From Lachnospiraceae bacterium UBA7060 (GTDB lineage: Bacteria > Bacillota > Clostridia > Lachnospirales > Lachnospiraceae): a stretch of 64,000 nucleotides of DNA. The notes below the pieces were generated by a model. That model searched no databases and was not told where the DNA came from. It saw only the letters and a list, made by a program, of their open reading frames with translations. The DNA is taken from positions 19,066-83,065 of the forward strand of contig DLAA01000160.1 in assembly GCA_002493835.1 (NCBI GenBank), given 5' to 3'. The translations under genes and the position numbers were made by a program. The first letter of the stretch is position 1. Every line of letters begins with the position of its first letter. This document shows positions 9,233 through 16,844 of this stretch, in pieces.

Positions 9233-9263
9233 AAAAATGCCTATGGAAACCTTTCCACAGACA
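9233..9263 (-). terminator. Rho-independent terminator after the four-gene cassette
   Basis: On the minus strand TGTCTGTGGAAA (9263-9252) can pair with TTTCCATAGGCA (9249-9238), ten Watson-Crick pairs plus two G-U, followed by TTTTTG. The innermost pairs must open because only two bases separate the arms. It lies immediately after the stop at 9267, ending the cassette before the VTC operon. Confidence 0.72.
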
Positions 9264-9266
9264 TTC

Positions 9267-9974
9267 TCATTCCTTCACCGAATTAAGATTTCTATAAATC
9301 AACGTCGTCGCCGAAAGTAAGTAAATCATTCCCGATTCCTGCAATGAACAGCAAACCTCTTCATACACCATAATACTTTGCTTTATATACTTCACGTGAT
9401 CAATAGGTCGAAATATATTTATACCCCCTAATCTGATATCTAAAACTAAATTTTTGAGACTATGAATTAAGTTCTGCAGTTTCATATTGAGTTCAATAGA
9501 TTGTATATGCTCTCTGTACCAATACACACACGCATTAGAAAAAATTTTCTCATTATTACCTGACGCCTTCCACAAACTCATTACCCAGTTCTCACTCATC
9601 CCCTCAAATAAAGCCTCTTCTACCTGTTTCCCATCTTGAGCGGGAAGCATGTCTTCGCAATGATACCATATTTCCAACCATTGTCCTATTTGCTGTAAAA
9701 GGTTAATCTGCGCATCTTTCGCAGCCCGAAGCAAATGTTCTTCCAAACCATATTTTTCATTCAGAACAGAAATATCCTCTTTCTTATTATATAATTTCCT
9801 ATAATGAAACCACGCATCCCTATAGTTGGTATGACATTCACTAGGGTAGTAAAGGCCAAATTCATCATATATTTTCTGCAGAGTCTGAAACTGATACCCA
9901 AATTCCACTATCGTGTCTGCACATTCTTTCCTAATATCTTCCTGGCAGCCAACTCCCTTGCTTACCTGCTGCAT
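9267..9974 (-). CDS. Uncharacterised cassette protein, 235 aa
   Basis: I do not recognise this protein. The ATG at 9974 overlaps the stop of the preceding gene in a TGATG junction, so translation is coupled; a GTG at 9992 is the alternative. It is predicted mostly helical, soluble and without a signal peptide. It is rich in Trp/Tyr (for example WFHYRKLYN, EIWYHCEDM, CVYWYREHI) and has heptad-like Leu spacing near 165-190 (LNMKLQNLIHSLKNLVLDI). It is the last gene of a four-gene low-GC cassette ending in a terminator. Function unknown. Confidence 0.7.
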   Translation of the reverse strand: MQQVSKGVGCQEDIRKECADTIVEFGYQFQTLQKIYDEFGLYYPSECHTNYRDAWFHYRKLYNKKEDISVLNEKYGLEEHLLRAAKDAQINLLQQIGQWLEIWYHCEDMLPAQDGKQVEEALFEGMSENWVMSLWKASGNNEKIFSNACVYWYREHIQSIELNMKLQNLIHSLKNLVLDIRLGGINIFRPIDHVKYIKQSIMVYEEVCCSLQESGMIYLLSATTLIYRNLNSVKE

Positions 9975-10204
9975 CACTCTGACAGCCCCCACTTTCTACG
10001 GTAATCACTCAATATCCCACTAGCGAAATCATATTGTCTATTTTGAAATAATCGATTCTCTAACATGCTGTTCATCGACATTTTCCCTCCACGATGCTCA
10101 GAAGACAGGAAGGATTTTTCTTTGCCCAACGATCGTCGCACCATTTCCCTGTTAAACTCCTTATCCTCTTTCGAAAAAAAACTGTTAATCACTAAACCCT
10201 CCAT
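9974..10204 (-). CDS. Small uncharacterised cassette protein, 76 aa
   Basis: Not recognised. GGGGCGG lies a few bases before the ATG. The protein is charged (many Lys/Arg/Glu, with RRSLGKEK and EHRGGKMSM) and has no membrane segment or cysteine pattern. Its stop overlaps the start of the 235-aa gene, and it lies 36 bases after the 142-aa gene. Its place between two unknown genes in a single run suggests it belongs to the same system. Confidence 0.55.
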   Translation of the reverse strand: MEGLVINSFFSKEDKEFNREMVRRSLGKEKSFLSSEHRGGKMSMNSMLENRLFQNRQYDFASGILSDYRRKWGLSE

Positions 10205-10240
10205 ATTCGCCGCCCCAGCTTTCTTTAGATTTTTCTATGC

Positions 10241-10669
10241 TTAAACTAAACTCTCCTGTTCCAGCTTCCTAAACTCCTGTATCTTATTCAACAGGAATTC
10301 CGTATCAACCACTTTCTCTATAAGTTCTGATTTTATTTTTTTAATGCCTGATACTTTCTTCTCCGGTGATAATTTTGCCGCATCTAAATAAACTACAAAG
10401 TCATCAAATAGCTGCTGTAATAGTTTCTGATTCATTAATGCCAGCACTTCCCTTAGCTCTTCATTTAATGTTTGTTCACTGATCCTGCTTTTACAACATA
10501 AATCGACCATTTCTTCATAAAAATTAATGCACAAATAAAATTGTTTTTCAATATGTACATAGAACTGTGTATCATCCCGTAATTCAAAATTTTCCACCAT
10601 TATATTGTCCAGGCATGCCAAATACATACACTGGTCTATCAACTCAAATATAAATTCATCTTTTGTCAT
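10241..10669 (-). CDS. Uncharacterised helical cassette protein, 142 aa
   Basis: Not recognised. The ATG follows GTGGTGGAG at normal spacing. The sequence is acidic and helical throughout, with cysteines at about residues 14, 19, 47, 57 and 58. The C-terminal third (about 95-138) is a likely coiled coil (LSPEKKVSGIKKIKSEL, then VVDTEFLLNKIQEF). It starts 15 bases after the metallo-hydrolase gene stop and so shares its transcript. It could be a partner or regulator of that enzyme, but this is context only. Confidence 0.62.
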   Translation of the reverse strand: MTKDEFIFELIDQCMYLACLDNIMVENFELRDDTQFYVHIEKQFYLCINFYEEMVDLCCKSRISEQTLNEELREVLALMNQKLLQQLFDDFVVYLDAAKLSPEKKVSGIKKIKSELIEKVVDTEFLLNKIQEFRKLEQESLV

Positions 10670-10684
10670 CTGTTCTCTCCACCA

Positions 10685-12106
10685 CTATATACTTGTATAT
10701 ATACATTCCGGGCAAATGTATTGCAGCTTATTGTTTTCGCTATGTGGTCGTAATATATGGACCTGATCAGAATATTTTCCACAGATTGTACATCTTGTCT
10801 GAAATTCATGTATATCCATTGTCAATGCTATTTCTGTCGGCAAAACTCGAATTGCCGGCTCCCCGTTTTTCTTTACAAGATCATTTATTTCCTCCTGCAA
10901 ATACTTTGAAACTCCAAACCGAATATCTGATACCTGATTAGAAAATTCAGACAACAAAAAACACTTCAATGCATAATCCTTTTTCGTTACAATATCATAG
11001 AGAATCTTATAACATCCATAATAGCCTATATGCCTCTCCTTCAATCGTCTGAATAATATATCCTTTTGATATATACCGCTTATATTTGCTATAATTATGT
11101 GGCACCTTGCCAGCACTTCCTGCATGTCGGAATAAAACTCCTCCTGTACAGAAGTATCAGAAGTATAACCAATCCATCTTTTCTCATCATTTGATTGTCC
11201 GCATTCAAAAGCGCATCCATACGTATGCAAAAAATATTCTTTATCGTCACCTTTTTTATACTGTTCATGTGCAGTACGAAAAACATGCATACGTATCCCC
11301 TGACTAATTTCAATATTTCTCGTGGAAATTATCTCCGCATGCCCATGAAATCTATCTCTTAAAACAGAATCGTCTTCATCAGCTGTATTTATACAAAACA
11401 ACCGGTTAAACTTATTGTTGAACCCACTCTCCTTCATAGACAGCAAAATAGCTTCTTCGCACGTAACTGAATCCATATACCATTTGATCTCATGCCTCTT
11501 GTTCCGTCCCCTTGAAATCAAAAACTGTTCTTCATCCCATTCGATCATCTTCTCTGAACAGTGCGATGCAACATTATAATGTAAATCATCTATGATTCTC
11601 ATATCACTCGAATGATCAATATGCTCATGCGTAATAACAACTACATCTATGTCCAAAATACTCAAACCATAATCATGTAAATTCTGCACAAACAAATATC
11701 CTGGATCAACAGCTATCCCCACTCCATTCCAACGGATGTAAAAGCCACCTCCACTGTAAAAATTCGTATTCCGGGCATAATTTAAAAGAATCGGAGTTGA
11801 AGAACTGAAGCCCTTTAACATAACTATAATATTTCTTTCATGCATTATATTTCGTCTATAATAGTCCAAATAGACATCTACCGGACGTTCTTTTTGCTTG
11901 AGCAGGTCTTTCACTTCCTCTGGTATCAGAAAATCCGATTTTGTTAAAGTATATTCATTCTCATCATGAAAAAGATAGTCTTTCAGTTCCTGCCAATATT
12001 CTGTCTCACACTTCCGGCATACAAAACACAGATGACATTCCCCCGCCTGCATCACTTTTATTATCGTGAAATTCGCTTTCGAAATCCGGTAATGTAAGCT
12101 GTCCAT
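10685..12106 (-). CDS. Metallo-beta-lactamase-fold hydrolase flanked by two cysteine clusters
   Basis: 473 residues. A four-cysteine cluster (C24, C27, C30, C33; C-x2-C-x2-C-x2-C) opens the protein. An MBL core follows, with THEHIDH at 159-165 (the HxHxDH metal site), a later His in TAHEQY, and an Asp in YTSDT. It ends in a second C-x2-C...C-x2-C pair (about 439/442 and 465/468), a zinc-ribbon pattern. MBL enzymes of this shape cut RNA, DNA, phosphodiesters or small molecules; the target cannot be told. The ATG at 12106 has only a weak GGA upstream, and a better-placed ATG at 12161 is out of frame. It leads a promoter-to-terminator cassette of four genes whose other members are unknown. Confidence 0.75.
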   Translation of the reverse strand: MDSLHYRISKANFTIIKVMQAGECHLCFVCRKCETEYWQELKDYLFHDENEYTLTKSDFLIPEEVKDLLKQKERPVDVYLDYYRRNIMHERNIIVMLKGFSSSTPILLNYARNTNFYSGGGFYIRWNGVGIAVDPGYLFVQNLHDYGLSILDIDVVVITHEHIDHSSDMRIIDDLHYNVASHCSEKMIEWDEEQFLISRGRNKRHEIKWYMDSVTCEEAILLSMKESGFNNKFNRLFCINTADEDDSVLRDRFHGHAEIISTRNIEISQGIRMHVFRTAHEQYKKGDDKEYFLHTYGCAFECGQSNDEKRWIGYTSDTSVQEEFYSDMQEVLARCHIIIANISGIYQKDILFRRLKERHIGYYGCYKILYDIVTKKDYALKCFLLSEFSNQVSDIRFGVSKYLQEEINDLVKKNGEPAIRVLPTEIALTMDIHEFQTRCTICGKYSDQVHILRPHSENNKLQYICPECIYTSI

Positions 12107-12160
12107 GAATCCAATTATTGAAAATATATTCGTAAAAATGATATAGACATGTGTTCTCCA

Positions 12161-12274
12161 TTATTCCCCCATGCAGTATATCGGCTCACAGTATTTCATG
12201 CCCCTATAACTGTCCAACTTCGGCTGCATACCCATCACATTATCAACAAGCAGGGTCTCAAATAGGTTTAACAT
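12161..12274 (-). CDS. Possible leaderless 37-aa leader peptide
   Basis: A 37-codon frame starts at ATG 12274, one base from the start point predicted from the promoter just upstream (-10 box ends at 12282), so it would be leaderless. It ends with a TAA at 12163-12161 that overlaps ATG 12161. Its tail has two cysteines (KYCEPIYCMGE). The second ATG opens a 52-codon frame (to about 12003) running into the metallo-hydrolase gene in another frame. It could be a leader peptide, a true small protein, or a remnant of a longer 5' gene. Confidence 0.3.
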   Translation of the reverse strand: MLNLFETLLVDNVMGMQPKLDSYRGMKYCEPIYCMGE

Positions 12275-12281
12275 AGCCAAT

Positions 12282-12310
12282 AGTATAAAGTATTCCACCT
12301 TCAATTGCAA
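12282..12310 (-). promoter_or_regulatory. Promoter of the metallo-hydrolase cassette
   Basis: Minus strand TTGCAA (12305-12310) and TATACT (12282-12287) are spaced by 17 bases. It lies about 170 bases before the 473-aa gene and just downstream of the end of the rfbG-like gene. This gives the cassette its own transcription start. Confidence 0.6.
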
Positions 12311-12364
12311 GATATAGCCAGACTCTATATGATAACTGAAACAACTTCTACCATGGTCTTTTGC

Positions 12365-13480
12365 TTATACCGAAATCTTTTGTCCGGAAAGGAAAGCATT
12401 CGTCTGTCTTTCCATCACTACTGCAACATCTTCTCCCTTACTGTATGCGGCCGTCCACTCTACGATCATCTCCATGGCCCTCTCCACATTCCAGACCGGC
12501 TTCCAGCCAAACGTTCTCTTCAATTTAGCACAGTCCAGCTTCAAGAATCCGGCCTCATGAGGACCGCCGTCATATTCATTGCGCCACGTCACATTCTGTC
12601 CGGTCCTTTGGTTCCACTTCTCACAAAAAAGTGTAACGATCTCCCCTGTCGTATAACAGTCTGTCTCATCCGGTCCCACATTGTAACACCCTGCAAACGC
12701 AGGCTCCACACACTGCCTCGCCGCCAGCATCAGATACACCGCAACCGGCTCCAATACATGCTGATATGGCCTTGTGGAATAGGGATTTCTGACAATAATC
12801 TCCTGTCCCGACAGAACCGCCCGCACACAATCAGGAATAATCCGATCCGCCGCGAAGTCTCCGCCGCCAATCACATTCCCTGCTCTCACAGTAGACACAG
12901 CCGCAGGGCGCTCCGCCGTATTCTCATCAAAATCCGCCGGGTTCATAAAAGAATTTCTGTAACTGCTCGTGACCAGTTCTGAACACGACTTAGAATTTGA
13001 ATAGGGATCATATCCGTTCAGCTCCTCATTCTCTCGATATCCCCACTCCCATTCTCTGTTTAAATACACTTTATCGGTGGTCACATTCACAAACGAGCGC
13101 ACACACGCATGTGTTCGAACGCACTCCAGCACATTGACGGTTCCCATGACATTCACCTCGTAGGTGTAGACCGGATTGCGGTAGGACTCTCTGACAATGG
13201 GCTGGGCCGCCATATGAATGACAATCTCCGGCTCCGTCTCATCAAATACCTGCTGTAAATGCGCCAAATCCCGGACATCTCCCACCACAGAATTTATTTT
13301 ATCCTCGATCCCACTCAGCGCGAACACACTCGGTTCCGTCGGCGGCGTTAGCGCATAGCCTGTCACCTGTGCGCCGGCCTGCACCAGCATCATACACATC
13401 CATGTGCCTTTAAATCCAGTATGGCCTGTAACCAACACTTTTTTTCCTTTATAAAAATCTAATCCAAAGTCAAATTTCAT
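12365..13480 (-). CDS. rfbG: CDP-glucose 4,6-dehydratase
   Basis: 371 residues, the normal family length. It has the Rossmann motif VTGHTGFKGTW near residue 18. It shares with CDP-glucose dehydratases HMAAQPIVRESYRNPVYTYEVN and the catalytic Y-x3-K (YSNSKSCSE, near 157-161), with a Thr in the VNVTTDKVY strand. It converts CDP-D-glucose to CDP-4-keto-6-deoxy-D-glucose with bound NAD, in the cytoplasm. Its start overlaps the HEPN gene stop by 11 bases. It follows rfbH on the same transcript, with the MNT/HEPN pair inserted between the two. Confidence 0.93.
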   Translation of the reverse strand: MKFDFGLDFYKGKKVLVTGHTGFKGTWMCMMLVQAGAQVTGYALTPPTEPSVFALSGIEDKINSVVGDVRDLAHLQQVFDETEPEIVIHMAAQPIVRESYRNPVYTYEVNVMGTVNVLECVRTHACVRSFVNVTTDKVYLNREWEWGYRENEELNGYDPYSNSKSCSELVTSSYRNSFMNPADFDENTAERPAAVSTVRAGNVIGGGDFAADRIIPDCVRAVLSGQEIIVRNPYSTRPYQHVLEPVAVYLMLAARQCVEPAFAGCYNVGPDETDCYTTGEIVTLFCEKWNQRTGQNVTWRNEYDGGPHEAGFLKLDCAKLKRTFGWKPVWNVERAMEMIVEWTAAYSKGEDVAVVMERQTNAFLSGQKISV

Positions 13481-13910
13481 TATTATTGCTCTCTTTCCTA
13501 TCTTTCAATCTGTTTAAGCAGAAAGTCTCTATCTGTTCAATCAGTTCTTTTGCCGTTAAAATCTGTTCTTCCGCTTTCTCTTTGGTAGCAATATAAAAAT
13601 CATCATAATCACTGGCATGACGGATTTCTTCTACCCGTGCAATCCGTCTTCCAAACGTTTTAGGAAACACTTCCGTCTTTATATAATCCTTGTTAAAATT
13701 GGCTAATGTGTCTTTGTGACGCTTATATGACTTCCCATCTAACGCATGAACAGCCGATATAGCATGATAAACCGCATAATAAGCTCGGTTATTCGCTCCA
13801 CGATATGCTCCCTCTTTCAGCAGGATATTGGCTGACAGCAAATCGCTCTGTGCTGTTTCAATACGATAGCGCACTAAATCACCAGTGCTCCCCCCTACAG
13901 GCTGTTCCAT
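13470..13910 (-). CDS. HEPN-domain protein, probable toxin of a MNT/HEPN pair
   Basis: 146 residues from ATG 13910, chosen because AGGAAGGGGTGG lies at good spacing; an upstream in-frame start at 13937 lacks one. An all-helical HEPN fold is suggested by ANILLKEGAYRGANNRAYYAVYHAISA. The late R-x4-6-H type motif (RVEEIRH, about 109-115) is the RNase signature of HepT-like toxins. It overlaps the upstream nucleotidyltransferase gene by 32 bases, the usual arrangement for these pairs. In described type VII systems the MNT partner AMPylates the HEPN toxin near this motif. A G6 run lies in the first codons. It sits, unusually, between two CDP-sugar genes. Confidence 0.82.
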   Translation of the reverse strand: MEQPVGGSTGDLVRYRIETAQSDLLSANILLKEGAYRGANNRAYYAVYHAISAVHALDGKSYKRHKDTLANFNKDYIKTEVFPKTFGRRIARVEEIRHASDYDDFYIATKEKAEEQILTAKELIEQIETFCLNRLKDRKESNNNEI

Positions 13911-14238
13911 ACAATTCCACCCCTTCCTTTTGCACATTTGTATAAAAGGGATAAATTCCCAACCACTTCTTAAAATGGCTATTGCTCTTTGCTATGGGTT
14001 TAATATCCGTGCCGTGTTCCTCATTGAAATCATAGGTAGACCATGACAATTGTTTGCTGTACTTTTCAATCTCCATATCCGCCAAATCTACCAAAATCAT
14101 AATGTCAATATCTGAATCCGGTTCAAAATCACCCCTTGCATAAGAGCCGTACAGGATTACAGATTTTAGCCGTTCTCCATAAATTTTCTTTACTTCTTCT
14201 ACATACTTCCCAAGCAAATTATTTGTCATCACCGGCAT
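13879..14238 (-). CDS. MNT-type nucleotidyltransferase, probable antitoxin
   Basis: 119 residues. AAGGGAGAG lies before ATG 14238. The minimal nucleotidyltransferase signature is present: LYGSYARGDFEPDSDIDIMI (residues 29-48), that is G-S-x10-D-x-D with both Asp residues intact. A third acidic residue is likely in the next strand (TDIKPI). The length fits stand-alone MntA proteins. It is paired with the overlapping HEPN gene. The intact active site predicts AMP transfer to the HEPN toxin. A tRNA or sugar-related role is unlikely given the partner. Confidence 0.85.
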   Translation of the reverse strand: MPVMTNNLLGKYVEEVKKIYGERLKSVILYGSYARGDFEPDSDIDIMILVDLADMEIEKYSKQLSWSTYDFNEEHGTDIKPIAKSNSHFKKWLGIYPFYTNVQKEGVELYGTACRGEHW

Positions 14239-14311
14239 GGCTTCTCTCCCTTCTGCAAAGCGGATTCTCTTGCCTATTTGAAATAACTGCAGTACATAAT
14301 GCTTCTTACTG

Positions 14312-15673
14312 CTAAGCCTTGATTGCTTCTATCAATGTTTTTGCCATGTAATCAATCATCTCATCCGTCATTCCCGGGTAAACTCCGATCCAGAACGTGT
14401 CTTCCATAATTCGGTCCGTGTTCGTCAGATTACCTACAATCCGATATCCCTCGCCTTTCGCTCTCATCTCATCGAAACATGGATGCTTCGTCAGATTACC
14501 CGCAAAGAGCATTCTGGTCTGAATACCGTGCGCTTCCATATAAGGCACCACCTGATTCCGGCTGACTCCCTCTCTGCAAGTAACCATAAACCCAAACCAG
14601 CTCGGATTAGCATGTTCACAAGGCTCCGGCAGAATCAGCTTGTCTGTAATATGCAGCCTCTCTTCTTCCGACAAAAGCGCCGCCTTTAACCGGTCAAAAT
14701 TATGCCGCCTTCTCTCCACGAAAGAGGGAAATTTCTCTAACTGTGCGCAGCCAACCGCCGCCTGCATATCTGTGGCCTTTAAATTATATCCAAAATGGGA
14801 ATACACATACTTATGATCATACCCAAGCGGCAGCTCACCATACTGCCTGTCAAACCGATGTCCACATAAGTTGTCACGTCCCGATGGACAGACACAGTCG
14901 CGTCCCCAGTCCCTGAAAGAACGAATGCACTTATGCAGCAGCGGATTGTCTGTATACACCGCGCCGCCCTCTCCCATCGTCATATGATGAGGAGGATAAA
15001 AACTGGAAGTCCCGATATCACCGACGGTACCTGTCAGTTTTGTCACGCCGTCAATTGTATATTCAGAGCCCAGAGCATCACAGTTATCTTCCACCAGCCA
15101 TAGATGATGCTTTTTGCAAAATTCACTGACTGTTTTCAAATCGAAGGGGTTACCTAATGTATGCGCAAGCATAACTGCCTTTGTCCTCTCGGACAGCGCC
15201 TCCTCCAGCATTGACACATCTATATTGTACTGTGGGATCGTCACATCCAAAAATACAGGCACCGCCCCAAACTGGATAATCGGTGCAACCGTGGTTGGAA
15301 ATCCCGCCGCCACAGTGATAACCTCATCTCCCCGTCTGACTGCCCGCTCTCCCAGAAGCGGCGATGTGAGCGCCATAAACGCAAGAAGGTTTGCCGATGA
15401 GCCGGAATTGACAAGAGAGCAGAATTTCACACCAAGATATTCCGCCATCTTCTGTTCAAATTCTTCCGTATACCGTCCCGCCGTCAGCCAAAATTCCAGC
15501 GCGCTGTCCACCAGATTGACCATCTCCGCGCTGTCGTAAACTCTGGACGCATAAGGGATACGCTGCCCCTCCTCAAATGGTTTTTTTCTATTGTGATAGG
15601 TATCGCAATAAGCTTTTACCTGTTCCAGAATCTGCTGTCTGGCTTGTTGTTCGGTTTGCTGCTCCATATTCAT
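14312..15673 (-). CDS. rfbH: CDP-4-keto-6-deoxyglucose 3-dehydrase (E1)
   Basis: 453 residues, a PLP fold-type I enzyme of the DegT superfamily. The usual PLP lysine is replaced by His in SSFYPPHHMTMGEGG (H229), the hallmark of E1 dehydrases that use PMP. The iron-sulfur cysteines are present as C260-x-C262-x7-C270, with C198 as the likely fourth ligand. It removes the C3 hydroxyl of CDP-4-keto-6-deoxyglucose, which normally also needs an E3 reductase; none was found here. GGGAGGAG lies before the ATG. A hairpin lies between it and the upstream 61-aa gene. Confidence 0.93.
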   Translation of the reverse strand: MNMEQQTEQQARQQILEQVKAYCDTYHNRKKPFEEGQRIPYASRVYDSAEMVNLVDSALEFWLTAGRYTEEFEQKMAEYLGVKFCSLVNSGSSANLLAFMALTSPLLGERAVRRGDEVITVAAGFPTTVAPIIQFGAVPVFLDVTIPQYNIDVSMLEEALSERTKAVMLAHTLGNPFDLKTVSEFCKKHHLWLVEDNCDALGSEYTIDGVTKLTGTVGDIGTSSFYPPHHMTMGEGGAVYTDNPLLHKCIRSFRDWGRDCVCPSGRDNLCGHRFDRQYGELPLGYDHKYVYSHFGYNLKATDMQAAVGCAQLEKFPSFVERRRHNFDRLKAALLSEEERLHITDKLILPEPCEHANPSWFGFMVTCREGVSRNQVVPYMEAHGIQTRMLFAGNLTKHPCFDEMRAKGEGYRIVGNLTNTDRIMEDTFWIGVYPGMTDEMIDYMAKTLIEAIKA

Positions 15674-15706
15674 CTACTCCTCCCGTCTGAAATAATAGAA
15701 TAAAGT

Positions 15707-15748
15707 TAAGGTGTAATGCCTTTATAATTTCAGCAGGCTTTACACCTT
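15707..15748. promoter_or_regulatory. Hairpin in front of rfbH
   Basis: AAGGTGTAA (15707-15715) pairs with TTACACCTT (15740-15748), extended inward by GCCT/AGGC after a mismatch. On the plus strand it is followed by CTTTTT; on the minus strand there is no T run. It could be an attenuator or mRNA-stability hairpin between the 61-aa gene and rfbH. A plus-direction terminator would make less sense, since no plus gene lies to the left. Confidence 0.45.
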
Positions 15749-15778
15749 CTTTTTGGATTAGTGGTTACTGTTTAGCCG

Positions 15779-15964
15779 TTATTCTTTTATTTTGTCTAAT
15801 TCTGTGAGATTTACGCCGGATGCGGTAAGTATTACTTTTAGTTCAACGTATCTATCTTTCATTTCTTTATATACTGCCGATTCTCTACTTTCAACTAAAA
15901 GCATATACTTTTGTAATCTTGCAAATTCTTCCACATTTTTTTGCATCATTTCTTCATCTGACAT
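15779..15964 (-). CDS. Small charged helical protein, 61 aa
   Basis: AAGGTGAT stands at correct spacing before ATG 15964, and a promoter lies just upstream. The protein is predicted to be a helical hairpin, rich in Met/Glu/Lys (MMQKNVEEFARLQKYMLL), with no cysteines or membrane segment. I do not recognise a named family. It is the first gene on the rfbH-MNT-HEPN-rfbG transcript, so it may be a regulator of that operon, but nothing in the sequence proves this. Confidence 0.6.
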   Translation of the reverse strand: MSDEEMMQKNVEEFARLQKYMLLVESRESAVYKEMKDRYVELKVILTASGVNLTELDKIKE

Positions 15965-16010
15965 ACAATCACCTTGCTTTCTTTCAATCTATACTGATTG
16001 TTACATCTTA

Positions 16011-16039
16011 ATCATAACAGATTATGTAAAAGGTGTGAA
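16011..16039 (-). promoter_or_regulatory. Promoter of the 61-aa gene / rfbH operon
   Basis: Minus strand TTCACA (16034-16039) and TATGAT (16011-16016) are spaced 17 bases apart, about 45 bases upstream of the 61-aa start. It lies between the stop of rfbF and the 61-aa gene, so rfbH and rfbG can be transcribed apart from the genes to the right. Confidence 0.65.
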
Positions 16040-16070
16040 GCCTTATTAAAACAGCCCTGATTCAAAATAA

Positions 16071-16844
16071 TCACCATATTTTCCACGGTGCCTTTCCTTC
16101 GCTCCACAGCCCCTCCAAATATGCCCGATCATGTACTGTATCCATAGGCGACCAAAAACCCGGATGTCTATAGGCAGCCATCTGCCCTTCCCTCGCCATC
16201 CGTTCAAAAGGCGATGCTTCCAGCATCTCTTTCCCGTCTCCGAGATAATCAAAGACCTTCCGATTCAGCACCATAAAACCGGCATTCACCCAGGACTGGT
16301 CTTTTCTGGCCTTCTCTTTAAAATTTTCAATAATGCCTTCTTCATTGATCTTGATCGCTCCAAATCTGCCGGCCGGCTGCGTCGTTGTGATCGTGGCTGT
16401 TTTCCCATGCTCTTCATGAAACGCAAGCAGCGCCGGAATATCTATGTCCGCCACGCCGTCCCCATAGGTCAGCATAAAGTTCTCGTCTTCTCCAATATAA
16501 TCGCGTATCTGCAAAATCCGGCCGGCTGTCAGCGTATCTAATCCGGTATTTGCCAAGGTCACCCGCCACGGTTCCGCTGTGGAATGGTGATATTCCCTTG
16601 TCCTGTCTAACAGGCTGAATGTGGCGTCCGACTGATACATGTAATAATGGATAAAATAGTCCTTAATCATGTGACCCTTATAGCCACAACAGATGATAAA
16701 ATCATGATATCCATAGGCAGAATATATTTTCATAATATGCCAAAGAATCGGCTTGTCCCCAATTTCTACCATCGGTTTGGGTTTTAGGACCGACTCTTCA
16801 CTGATGCGGCTTCCTTTGCCGCCGGCTAAAATAACTACTTTCAT
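16071..16844 (-). CDS. rfbF: Glucose-1-phosphate cytidylyltransferase
   Basis: 257 residues, full family length. The nucleotide-binding loop is LAGGKGSRISEESVLKPKPMVEIG (G-G-x-G-[ST]-R form), then ILWHIMKIYSAYGYHDFIICCGYKG and the metal Asp in LTYGDGVADID. It makes CDP-glucose from CTP and glucose-1-phosphate, the entry step for the rfbG/rfbH branch. Its ATG overlaps the acyltransferase stop by four bases (ATGA). A paralogue with a changed binding loop lies at 26231-26992. Confidence 0.93.
   Translation of the reverse strand: MKVVILAGGKGSRISEESVLKPKPMVEIGDKPILWHIMKIYSAYGYHDFIICCGYKGHMIKDYFIHYYMYQSDATFSLLDRTREYHHSTAEPWRVTLANTGLDTLTAGRILQIRDYIGEDENFMLTYGDGVADIDIPALLAFHEEHGKTATITTTQPAGRFGAIKINEEGIIENFKEKARKDQSWVNAGFMVLNRKVFDYLGDGKEMLEASPFERMAREGQMAAYRHPGFWSPMDTVHDRAYLEGLWSEGKAPWKIW

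Noticed and set aside
13888..13893. G6 run at the start of the HEPN gene as a second phase-variable site
   Set aside because: Six bases is short for efficient slippage and the frame is intact.
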